The translations under genes were made by a program, and so were the position numbers. From assembly GCF_050433225.1 (NCBI RefSeq), contig NZ_JBNPXQ010000009.1:1-64000 (forward strand): a DNA stretch of 64,000 nt. Direction: 5' to 3'. Shown here piece by piece: positions 18,964-26,967 of the stretch (the first letter of the stretch is position 1; each line of letters starts with the position of its first letter). Below the pieces are notes generated by a model, which was not told where the DNA came from, did not search any database, and saw nothing but the letters and a program-made list of their open reading frames with translations. This stretch comes from Sphingomonas_D zeicaulis. GTDB taxonomy: Bacteria; Pseudomonadota; Alphaproteobacteria; Sphingomonadales; Sphingomonadaceae.

Positions 18964-19509
18964 ATGATGGCGGCGATGCCGCCTGACGGCGATCGCCGGA
19001 CGCCAGCGGCGGCGGAGCCCGCATCCGGGCTGGAAGCCGTCTATCTGGCCAACCGCCCTGCGCTGCTGCGTTTCCTGCGCGCGCGCGGGGCCGGCCCGCG
19101 TGCGGAGGATCTGGTGCAGGAATTATGGCTGCGCATCTGCGCCGCGCCGCGCGGGCCGATTCCAGACCCGCTGAACTACCTCTTTCGCGCGGCGAACAAT
19201 CTGATGATCAATGCCTATCGCGGCGAAACCCGGCATGAAGCACGCAACGATGCCTGGGGCGACGTCACCGCCGAACATGAAGCCGATGCGTGGGGGGCGA
19301 TCGTCGCCCGGCAGGAGATCGCGCTCGCCCGCCAGCGGCTGCAGGCGGTAGGGCAGCGTGTGCTGGACATCTTCTTTCTGTTCCGGGCCGAGGGGCTCAC
19401 GCAGCGCGAGATCGCCGCGCGCTATGGCCTGAGCGTGAGCGCGGTCGAAAAGGATATCCAGCGCGGCTATCGGGCGCTGGCGGCGTTGAAGGACGAAACC
19501 AATGGTTGA
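18964..19509 (+). CDS. FecI-type ECF RNA polymerase sigma factor
   Basis: A 181-residue ECF sigma factor. Region 2 is seen at FLRARGAGPRAEDLVQELWLRI and region 4 at GLTQREIAARYGLSVSAVEKDIQ, a helix-turn-helix that reads the -35 element. The frame stays open to 18847, but the extra 39 residues do not resemble the family, so the ATG at 18964 is preferred; the next codon is also ATG. The following anti-sigma gene overlaps it by eight bases. In such systems a ligand-loaded TBDR signals through FecR to free the sigma factor, which then drives receptor transcription. Confidence 0.85.
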   Translation: MMAAMPPDGDRRTPAAAEPASGLEAVYLANRPALLRFLRARGAGPRAEDLVQELWLRICAAPRGPIPDPLNYLFRAANNLMINAYRGETRHEARNDAWGDVTAEHEADAWGAIVARQEIALARQRLQAVGQRVLDIFFLFRAEGLTQREIAARYGLSVSAVEKDIQRGYRALAALKDETNG

Positions 19510-20464
19510 ACGCCGCGATCGAGATCCGGCGGAGGGTGCGATCGACTGGCTGATCCGCCAGCGCGATCCCACTTTTGATGACTGGATCGGCTTCACCGCC
19601 TGGCTGGAAGCGGATCCGGCGCACGCCCACGCCTATGACCGGCTCGCCGCGCTCGACGCAGGCGTGGCGGACGATCTGCAGCGTGATCCGCCGGTGCTCG
19701 CTCTGCCGCAACCCTCGGCACCCGCGGGCCATCAACCAGCCTATCGGCCCGGCCGCATCCGGCGTATCCTGACGCCGTTGATCGGGGTCTCCGCGGCGGC
19801 AGCGGCGCTGGTCGCCTTCGTCACGACGCGCCCGGCTGCCACCTATGAGATCGCCACCGCGCCGGGCGAGCATCGCCGCATCCGGCTCGACGATGGCAGC
19901 CTTATCGTCCTCCACGGCGGCGCGCGGCTGCGGCTCGATCGCGATGAACCGCGCAGCGCGCAGCTCATCAGCGGTGAAGCCTTGTTCAACATCGTGCATG
20001 TTAGCGACGCGCCGTTTCGCGTTGCCTTTGCCGGCGGTACGGTGGAAGATCTCGGCACACGCTTCACCGTCGCCATCGCCCCGCAGCGGATCGAGGTGGC
20101 GGTCGCCGAGGGCGCGGTCGCCTATCGCGGCGTCAGCAAGGACTCGGTCACGCTGCATCCGGGACAAAGGCTGGTCGCGCGCAACGCGGATGCGCAGGTG
20201 AGCAGAGTTGCCGTCGGCACGATCGGCGCCTGGGCGACGCCGCTGCTGCGCTACCGAAACGAACGCCTCACTGATGTCGCCGCCGATCTGTCGCGCGCGT
20301 TGCAGGTGCCGGTGGAGGCCGATCCGGCACTCGCGGACATGCGCGTGACCGCGACGATCCAACTCGACCTCGACGTCGATCGCAGCATGGCGCGGCTGGC
20401 GCCGCTGCTCGCGGTCCGCGTGGTCCATCGGGAGGGCAAGTGGATCCTCGAAGCGGCGCCCTGA
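19502..20464 (+). CDS. FecR-type anti-sigma / transmembrane signal relay
   Basis: A 320-residue FecR family protein. The N-terminal cytoplasmic DUF4880-like part contains AIDWLIRQRDPTFDDWIGFTAWL. One membrane helix lies near residues 88-106, followed by the periplasmic FecR domain with TAPGEHRRIRLDDGSLIVLHGG and LGTRFTVAI. The C-terminal STN-like motif RLTDVAADLSRAL may contact the receptor. It overlaps the sigma gene by eight bases and the receptor gene by 25, so the three are translationally coupled. Confidence 0.88.
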   Translation: MVERRDRDPAEGAIDWLIRQRDPTFDDWIGFTAWLEADPAHAHAYDRLAALDAGVADDLQRDPPVLALPQPSAPAGHQPAYRPGRIRRILTPLIGVSAAAAALVAFVTTRPAATYEIATAPGEHRRIRLDDGSLIVLHGGARLRLDRDEPRSAQLISGEALFNIVHVSDAPFRVAFAGGTVEDLGTRFTVAIAPQRIEVAVAEGAVAYRGVSKDSVTLHPGQRLVARNADAQVSRVAVGTIGAWATPLLRYRNERLTDVAADLSRALQVPVEADPALADMRVTATIQLDLDVDRSMARLAPLLAVRVVHREGKWILEAAP

Positions 20465-22770
20465 GCCTCGCGATCGTCGCGTCGGCGGTGGTCGCCGCAC
20501 CGGCATCGGCACAGCAATCCTACCGGATCGAGATCGCCGCCGGCCCCCTCGGCGACGCCGCCGACGCCCTCGCCCAAAGCACCCACAGCAGCATCGCCAT
20601 CGCCGATCCCGCACTGGCCGCACTGCCCGTCCGCCGCCTCGCAGGCCGCTTCTCAACCACCGATGCACTGCACCGCATGGTCCGTGGCCTGCCGGTACGG
20701 ATCATCACGGTCGATGCTGCCGCGTTCCGCATCGTCCCGACACCACCGACCGCGCGGATTCCCCACCCCGATGCTTTGACCCGCTTGCCGACAACGCCCC
20801 CCGCCGACATCGTCGTCACCGCCACCAAGCGCGATGGTGGCCTCGCCCATTATCCGGCGACCGCTCAGGTCGTCGATGCGGAAGCCTTCGCGTTCACCGA
20901 GCGCGACGGCACCGGCGCGATCGAGCGCGTCGCGACCTCGCTCAGTTCGACGCATCTCGGCTCGGGTCGCGACAAACTGTTCCTGCGCGGCGTAGGCGAT
21001 TCCAGTTACAGCGGGCAGGCGCAGGCGACAGTCGGCCAATATTTCGGGGAGGCACGGCTCAACTATGCCGGCCCCGATCCCGACCTCAAGCTTTACGATA
21101 TCGCCCGCGTCGAACTGCTGTTGGGACCGCAGGGCGCGCTCTATGGCGCTGGCTCGCTTGGCGGCATCATTCGCATCGAGCCCCGTGCAGCGGATGCGAG
21201 CGGCACAGATGGCGCACTGACGCTCTCCCGCTCATTCACCCGCCATGGCGCACCGGGGGCGGAGGCGGCGGCGATGCTCAACCTGCCGCTCTCGGATGGC
21301 ACCGCCGCGCTCCGCATGGTCGGTTATCGTACCCGCGACGGCGGTTTCATCGACGATGTCGGGCGCGGCATCACGAACGCCAACCGGCTCGACACCATTG
21401 GCGCGCGGATGTCGCTCACGATCAGCCCCGCTGCCGGCTGGCATATCGATCTGGCCGGCATCGCCCAGCATATCGATGCCCGCGATGCCGGCTATGCGGA
21501 CATGCAGGCGGCGCCACTCGCCCGCGCAGCCATTGTCGGCGAACCCTTCGCCAAGCGCTATCGCCTTGCCTCCATGACGATGCGTCACGATGCCGGCCCG
21601 CTCACCATCGTCGCCAACCTCTCGCGCTCCTACGCCCGACTACAGGACCGGTTCGACAGCGGGCGTCCGTCCCCCGACATCCTGTTCTTCGACCGCAGCA
21701 ACACCGCCACGGTGACCGCCGGCGAGGCGCGGATCAGCCATAAAAATGCGTTGGGCGGCGGATGGCTCGCGGGCATCGCCTCCGTCGAAAGCAGCGCGAT
21801 CTTCGCCACCCTTTCCCATGAGCCACAGAGCGTCTTCGCGCTCGCGACCCGCGCCGCGGTCAGCGAGCGCACGCTGTTCGGGGAAGGCACGCAGAGCGTC
21901 GGCCCCGTCGACCTCGCGCTGGGGCTGCGCTTGGTCCGCTGGCACAGCCGCGCCACCGCTGCGGGGCCGCTGCCCGATACATCGCGGCGTGTGAACGACG
22001 GATGGCGGAGCCTGCCCTCGGTCGCGGCGACGGTGCCAGTCACCGGCGCGGCGCAATTGCTGCTGCGCTACGCCGAAAGCTACCGGCCGGACAGCGCCTC
22101 GGTCGCTACGGCCGGCAAGGGCTTCGTCGATGGAGACCGGTTTGCCGCGTGGGAAGCGGCGATCCGTGTGCCGCCCGCAACGGATCGGGTGCTAACCGGT
22201 TCGCTCGGCGTCTCGCTTGGCCGCTGGCGCGACGTTCAGGCAGATACGGTCGACAGCGCGGGCTTCCTGCTCACCACCAATATTGGCGACGCGCGTCTGC
22301 TGACGGTGGAGGCGACAGCCGGCTGGCAGGCCTCACGACGATTGCGGCTAAGCGGCGGTGCGACCTTCAACCGCGCCACGATCCAGTCCGATGATTTCGG
22401 GATCATCATCATCCCCAAGGCCCGGCTGCCCAATGTTCCGCGCCTCCATGCGCAGATGACTGTCGCTTGGCAGGCATCACCGGCCGCGCGCGTGCCCTAT
22501 ACGCTCTCCTCGCGGCTGGTCTATTTCGGCGAATCCAACCTCGGCATCGGTCCTTCGCTGACGCGTCCACAGGGCGACTATTTCGATTGGGAAGCGGATG
22601 CGTCGGTGATCCTCGGCCGCGCAACCCTCTTCGCGCGCGTCACCAACCTGTTCGACACGGCGGGCAACCGCTTCGCGCTGGGATCGATCGCGCAGGCGGC
22701 GACGGGCACGCAGTTCGTGCCGCAGGTGCCGCGCACCGCAACCATCGGAATCCGCTTCGAAACGCCTTGA
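20440..22770 (+). CDS. TonB-dependent transducer with N-terminal STN domain
   Basis: A 776-residue outer-membrane receptor with a signal peptide to APASAQ, an STN signalling domain (about 27-105: YRIEIAAGPLGDAADALAQ...), plug start DIVVTATKRDG and plug motif LLGPQGALYGAGSLGGIIRIE. Start is GTG at 20440 with GGGAGG just upstream, inside the 3' end of FecR. The C-terminus ends IGIRFETP rather than in an aromatic residue, which is unusual. With the two genes before it, it forms a complete surface-signalling system. The ligand (iron chelate or other) cannot be told from sequence. Confidence 0.88.
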   Translation: MDPRSGALSLAIVASAVVAAPASAQQSYRIEIAAGPLGDAADALAQSTHSSIAIADPALAALPVRRLAGRFSTTDALHRMVRGLPVRIITVDAAAFRIVPTPPTARIPHPDALTRLPTTPPADIVVTATKRDGGLAHYPATAQVVDAEAFAFTERDGTGAIERVATSLSSTHLGSGRDKLFLRGVGDSSYSGQAQATVGQYFGEARLNYAGPDPDLKLYDIARVELLLGPQGALYGAGSLGGIIRIEPRAADASGTDGALTLSRSFTRHGAPGAEAAAMLNLPLSDGTAALRMVGYRTRDGGFIDDVGRGITNANRLDTIGARMSLTISPAAGWHIDLAGIAQHIDARDAGYADMQAAPLARAAIVGEPFAKRYRLASMTMRHDAGPLTIVANLSRSYARLQDRFDSGRPSPDILFFDRSNTATVTAGEARISHKNALGGGWLAGIASVESSAIFATLSHEPQSVFALATRAAVSERTLFGEGTQSVGPVDLALGLRLVRWHSRATAAGPLPDTSRRVNDGWRSLPSVAATVPVTGAAQLLLRYAESYRPDSASVATAGKGFVDGDRFAAWEAAIRVPPATDRVLTGSLGVSLGRWRDVQADTVDSAGFLLTTNIGDARLLTVEATAGWQASRRLRLSGGATFNRATIQSDDFGIIIIPKARLPNVPRLHAQMTVAWQASPAARVPYTLSSRLVYFGESNLGIGPSLTRPQGDYFDWEADASVILGRATLFARVTNLFDTAGNRFALGSIAQAATGTQFVPQVPRTATIGIRFETP

Positions 22771-22792
22771 TCCCGCGCTGTCGGGATAGGGT

Positions 22793-22821
22793 TTGACATC
22801 AACTGTAATGCCTCATACCTA
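22793..22821 (+). promoter_or_regulatory. Candidate sigma-70-type promoter for the 22870 TBDR
   Basis: A perfect TTGACA at 22793-22798 is followed after 17 bases by TACCTA (22816-22821), a weak -10. It lies about 50 bases upstream of the receptor start. The -10 match is poor, so the call is tentative. Confidence 0.4.
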
Positions 22822-22869
22822 ATCACGTGACGGGTCGCAGAACCCGGCACGAGTTTTGGGGAGGAAAGC

Positions 22870-25203
22870 ATGTCGTCTGGCACGTCCGCCGCTCGCCGCA
22901 GGCTGAGCATTGCCGCATCCACTACCGCGCTGCTGATCGCGGCAACGCCGGCGCTGGCGCAAACGGATGCCGCGGCACCGCCGCCCCCACCGGTCAACGA
23001 AGGCGTCGAGGATATCGTCGTCACCGCGCAACGCCGTGAGGAGAGGCTGCAGGATGCGCCGCTTTCGGTCACCGCGCTCTCCGCCAATGCGCTTACCGAT
23101 CGCGGCGTCGACAATCTCGCCGACATCAGCAATTTTGCGCCCAACCTCGAACTTCACCCCACCAACCGCCCCGCTGGCGGCGGCTCGGCCTTCGCCGGCT
23201 ATATCCGCGGCGTCGGCACCGGTGATTTCCAGTTCCCGACCGACCCCGGCATCGGGCTCTATGTCGACGACGTCTATATCGCGCGTTCGCTGGGCGGGTT
23301 GCTCAGCCTCGAGGATATCGAACGGATCGAGGTGCTGAAAGGCCCGCAGGGCACGCTCTATGGCCGCAACACGATCGGCGGCGCGATCAACGTCGTCACC
23401 ACCGATCCGCGCATGTCGGGCGATGCCCGGGGTCTGCTCAAGGTCCGTTTCGGCTCCTATGGCCGCGCCGACGGAACCGCACTCATCAACACGCCGCTGG
23501 TCGAGGATGTGGTGGGCCTCAAACTCTCCGCCTCCTATCTCACCAATGACGGCTATGGCCGCCGGCTGATCGACGATGCCCGTTACGGCAATGAGAACCG
23601 CTTCATTCTGCGCGGCGCGCTGAAGTTCAACCTGTCCGACGCGGTCACCCTCAAGCTCGCCGGCGACTATACCCGCCAACGCCAGAAGCCGCCGAGCGGA
23701 GCCTTCCTCGCATTCGTGCCCAGCGGCGCCACCGTCGCCAAGATCGCGCGCTACAACCAGTTCGCGGCGCCCTATCTCAACGCCGGCCTCGGGCTGCCCG
23801 CCGGTTCGATCTACGATGGGCGCTGGGTATCCGAAGACGCTTATCACATCTATTCGCTGCAGCCGCAGCGCGACGATGCCGATATCGGCGGCGTCTCCGC
23901 GATCCTCTCCGCCGATCTCAGCGACACGGTGACGCTGAAGTCGATCACCGCATGGCGCACCATCGACGCGCATATCGAGGTGGATGGCGACCAGACCCCC
24001 TACCCGCTGCAGCAGACGCGCACGACGATGCAGCAGAACCAATACAGCCAGGAATTGCAGCTTGGCGGCACCGCGCTCGACGGCCGGCTGAACTTCCTGA
24101 TCGGCGCCTATGCCTTCCGAGAGGATGGCGATTCCACCGTCTTCACCCGATCCTTCGAGGGCATTTACGAGGCGATCGTCGCGGGCGGCGGCACGCCCAC
24201 CGCGGCGGATGCGGGCAACACCTTCACCACCTTCGGCCTGCAGGCGACGAGTTGGGCGCTGTTCACGCAGGAGACGTTCAACGTCACCGATACCTTCGGC
24301 ATCACCGTCGGCGCGCGCTACAACAAGGATCGCAAGGAGTATTCCACCTCGGTGATGCGCCCGCAGAGCGGACTGACCGTGGTGCCGCTATCGCAGGCGG
24401 TGGCCGAATGGGATTCCTTCACGCCACGCGTCGCGCTGGAGTATAAGCCCAGCCGCGATGCGCTGATCTACGCGAGCTTCTCCAAGGGCTTCAAGTCGGG
24501 CGGCTTCGGCGCTTCGACCGTCGCGTCGACGCCGACGCCGCGTTACGATCCCGAAAAGCTGACCAGCTATGAACTGGGTGCCAAGACGAGCTGGCTGAAC
24601 AACCGGCTGATCTTCAACGTCGCCGGCTTCTATTCCGAATATCGCGACATCCAGCTCACCGTGCAGAGCGTCGATCCTGTCACCAACGCCAACCTCCGCA
24701 CCACCCGCAACGCCGGCGGATCGAACATCAAGGGCTTCGAGGTGGAGGCGCAGGCGGTGCCGCTGCGCGGGCTCAACCTCAACCTCGGCGTCGGCTACGT
24801 CGATGCGAAGTTCGACACACTGACCGATGCGGCGCTCGCCAGCGGCTTCACCCTCGATAGCCGCGTGCCGCAGATTCCGGACTGGTCGGTCAATGCCGGC
24901 ATTTCCTATGCGTTCGAAACGGGCGCCGGCGAACTCACCCTGCGCGGCGACCTCTCCCACAAGGGTTCGCAATTCCTGACAGCCGCGGACCCGACTTCCT
25001 TCCAGAAATCCTACACATTGCTCGGCGCACGCATTTCCTATGAGCCAAGCTTCCTGGAAGGCGTGCAGCTCTCGGTCGAGGGCACCAACCTGACCGACAA
25101 GCTCTATGGCTATTACCAGGCGACATTGGCTCCCACCGGCCAGTTCGTCGCCATCCCCGGCGCACCGCGGGAGATCTACGCGACGGTGCGGTTCAACTTC
25201 TGA
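22870..25203 (+). CDS. TonB-dependent outer-membrane receptor
   Basis: A 777-residue receptor with a signal peptide to ATPALAQ, plug start EDIVVTAQRREERLQ, KGPQGTLYGRNTIGGAINVV, and a barrel ending in VRFNF. GGGGAGGAAAG lies just before the ATG. It has no STN domain, so it transports without surface signalling. It resembles the receptor at 2860 in length and plug, a clade common in sphingomonads that degrade aromatic and steroid-like compounds. Its 3' end overlaps the convergent OYE gene by 11 bp, which hints at no strong terminator between them. Confidence 0.9.
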   Translation: MSSGTSAARRRLSIAASTTALLIAATPALAQTDAAAPPPPPVNEGVEDIVVTAQRREERLQDAPLSVTALSANALTDRGVDNLADISNFAPNLELHPTNRPAGGGSAFAGYIRGVGTGDFQFPTDPGIGLYVDDVYIARSLGGLLSLEDIERIEVLKGPQGTLYGRNTIGGAINVVTTDPRMSGDARGLLKVRFGSYGRADGTALINTPLVEDVVGLKLSASYLTNDGYGRRLIDDARYGNENRFILRGALKFNLSDAVTLKLAGDYTRQRQKPPSGAFLAFVPSGATVAKIARYNQFAAPYLNAGLGLPAGSIYDGRWVSEDAYHIYSLQPQRDDADIGGVSAILSADLSDTVTLKSITAWRTIDAHIEVDGDQTPYPLQQTRTTMQQNQYSQELQLGGTALDGRLNFLIGAYAFREDGDSTVFTRSFEGIYEAIVAGGGTPTAADAGNTFTTFGLQATSWALFTQETFNVTDTFGITVGARYNKDRKEYSTSVMRPQSGLTVVPLSQAVAEWDSFTPRVALEYKPSRDALIYASFSKGFKSGGFGASTVASTPTPRYDPEKLTSYELGAKTSWLNNRLIFNVAGFYSEYRDIQLTVQSVDPVTNANLRTTRNAGGSNIKGFEVEAQAVPLRGLNLNLGVGYVDAKFDTLTDAALASGFTLDSRVPQIPDWSVNAGISYAFETGAGELTLRGDLSHKGSQFLTAADPTSFQKSYTLLGARISYEPSFLEGVQLSVEGTNLTDKLYGYYQATLAPTGQFVAIPGAPREIYATVRFNF

Positions 25204-26272
25204 CCGTCGGATATCCCCAGGCAGGATAGTCGCTATAGCCGGCCGCGCCGGGGGCATAGAGCGTCGCCGCGTCGAACGGCGCAAGCTCCAGCCCCTCGCG
25301 GAAGCGGCGAACGAGATCGGGATTGGCGACGAACAGCCGGCCGAACGCGACCGCGTCCGCCGCACCTTTGGCCAGCAGCGCCTCCGCACGCGGCTGGTCG
25401 ATGCTTTCGTTGAGGATCAGCAACCCATGCCAGTGTGCGGCGGCAAGCGCGCGCTGGTCGACCGCCTGCGGCACCGTCATGTCGATCAGGTGGCAATAGG
25501 CGAGCCCCATGCCGTCCACCGCGTCGAGCAGCGCAGCATGCGTCGCGGCAGGATCCTCGTCGAACAGGTCGTTGAACGGATTGCCAGGGCAGATCCGGAA
25601 GCCGACACGATCCGCCCCCACCGTCCCCGCCAGCGCCTCCAATGTCTCGACGACGAAGCGGATGCGGTTGCTGACCACACCACCATAGCCGTCGGTTCGC
25701 ACATTGCTGCCGCTCGCCATGAACTGAGCGGGCAGATAGCCTGAGGTGCAGTGCAGTTCGACCGCGTCGAACCCTGCCGCAATCGCATTGCGCGCCGCGG
25801 CGGCAAAATCCTCGATCACGCTTGCAATCTCCGCGGTTTCGAGCGCGCGGGGAGTTTCAGTGGCGCGCATGCCCTCCGGCGTCCACAGCTTCACCTGCGC
25901 TGCGATCGACGATGGCGCGATCGTCTCCGTCCCCGCCGGCCGGTTGGCCGCGGCCGCGATCCGGCCGACATGCATCAGTTGCGCCGCGATCAGACCGCCC
26001 GCGCCATGTACCGCCGCGGTGACCGGTTGCCACGCCACCACCTGTCCCGCGTCATGCAACCCGGGCGTCCGCGCATAGCCCTTGCCGACGATGCTCGGCT
26101 GGATGCCCTCGCTCACGATCAGCCCTGCACTCGCGCGCTGGCGGTAGTACTCGACCATCAGCGCGTTGGGCCGGCCATCATCGCCCGCCCGGCTGCGCGT
26201 CATCGGCGCCATGACCACGCGGTTGGCCAGGTCGAGCGCGCCGAGGCGGACCGGATCGAAAAGCCCCGCCAT
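25193..26272 (-). CDS. Old yellow enzyme-type FMN alkene reductase
   Basis: A 359-residue NADH:flavin oxidoreductase of the OYE family, reducing activated C=C bonds. It shows the FMN-binding start RVVMAPMTRSRA, AQLMHVGRIA, and a late phosphate-binding block AVAFGRLFVANPDLVRRF. The catalytic tyrosine is kept in GYLPAQF. However, the substrate-anchoring His-x-x-His/Asn pair reads His-Cys-Thr-Ser, and the usual Arg before the GSN motif is Ala (ASGSNVRTDGYGG). Its ATG overlaps the stop of the upstream SnoaL-like gene by one base (TGATG). Substrate range may therefore differ from NemA/PETN reductase. Confidence 0.85.
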   Translation of the reverse strand: MAGLFDPVRLGALDLANRVVMAPMTRSRAGDDGRPNALMVEYYRQRASAGLIVSEGIQPSIVGKGYARTPGLHDAGQVVAWQPVTAAVHGAGGLIAAQLMHVGRIAAAANRPAGTETIAPSSIAAQVKLWTPEGMRATETPRALETAEIASVIEDFAAAARNAIAAGFDAVELHCTSGYLPAQFMASGSNVRTDGYGGVVSNRIRFVVETLEALAGTVGADRVGFRICPGNPFNDLFDEDPAATHAALLDAVDGMGLAYCHLIDMTVPQAVDQRALAAAHWHGLLILNESIDQPRAEALLAKGAADAVAFGRLFVANPDLVRRFREGLELAPFDAATLYAPGAAGYSDYPAWGYPTVRS

Positions 26273-26892
26273 CAGCGCACCTTCACTTTGGGCGCCGCGG
26301 CGTCGCCGCGCATAGTTTCGATGAACCGCTCCAGCGGCGCCGGCTCGGCCACCGGCGTGTCGGCCGGGCCGCTGCGCGCCCAGAATGCCGTCCATGACGG
26401 GAAATAATCATGGAAGCCGCCATCATAGGCCTCGCGGTCGGGCCAGCGGATTTTCAGGGGGCCGATCGGGGGTTTATTGAGGTCGGTTGCGTACCAATAG
26501 AGGGGTAATCTGCGGCGGAAGAACCAGCGGCCGTCGATGCGCTCATAGCGGTCGACATACATCATCTGCATGATCACCCACTCGTCGCCGGTCTCATGTT
26601 CATTCTTCGAATACACCACGCCCTGTGCCCGATCGGGATCGTCGAACTCGATGATATGACCGCCGATATGGTGAGAGGTGCCGGTGAACTGGACGCGCAT
26701 CGTCTCGTCGAACCAGGCCCGCAACGCCGCCCGGCCAACCGCGCCGCCACCCACCTTCACATCCTCGGGAAACAGCCCCACCCACGCGTCCGCATCGCGC
26801 ATGTCGAGTGCCAGGCTGTATTTCGCGGCGAGCTGGCGGATCGCGTCGATCGATTCCAGCCGATCCAGCCGGCGCAGCACCTCTCCGTTCAT
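26272..26892 (-). CDS. SnoaL-like / NTF2-fold protein
   Basis: A 206-residue member of the SnoaL-like family: N-terminal helices AIRQLAAKYSLALDMRDADAW, then FPEDVKVGG and TSHHIGGHIIEFDD, which place the histidine pair in the cavity as in related dehydratases/isomerases. ATG at 26892 is preceded by GAGAGGGCGG. It is translationally coupled to the OYE gene. A short palindrome (GTCGA...TCGAC, 26911-26926) lies just upstream and could be an operator. The likely role is a step in the same ring- or side-chain-modifying pathway as the OYE. Confidence 0.75.
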   Translation of the reverse strand: MNGEVLRRLDRLESIDAIRQLAAKYSLALDMRDADAWVGLFPEDVKVGGGAVGRAALRAWFDETMRVQFTGTSHHIGGHIIEFDDPDRAQGVVYSKNEHETGDEWVIMQMMYVDRYERIDGRWFFRRRLPLYWYATDLNKPPIGPLKIRWPDREAYDGGFHDYFPSWTAFWARSGPADTPVAEPAPLERFIETMRGDAAAPKVKVR

Positions 26893-26967
26893 CCGCCCTC
26901 TCTCCAGCACGTCGATTTATCTCGACATGCGCCTATACGGACAGATCAGATTACGCAAATTCGATCT

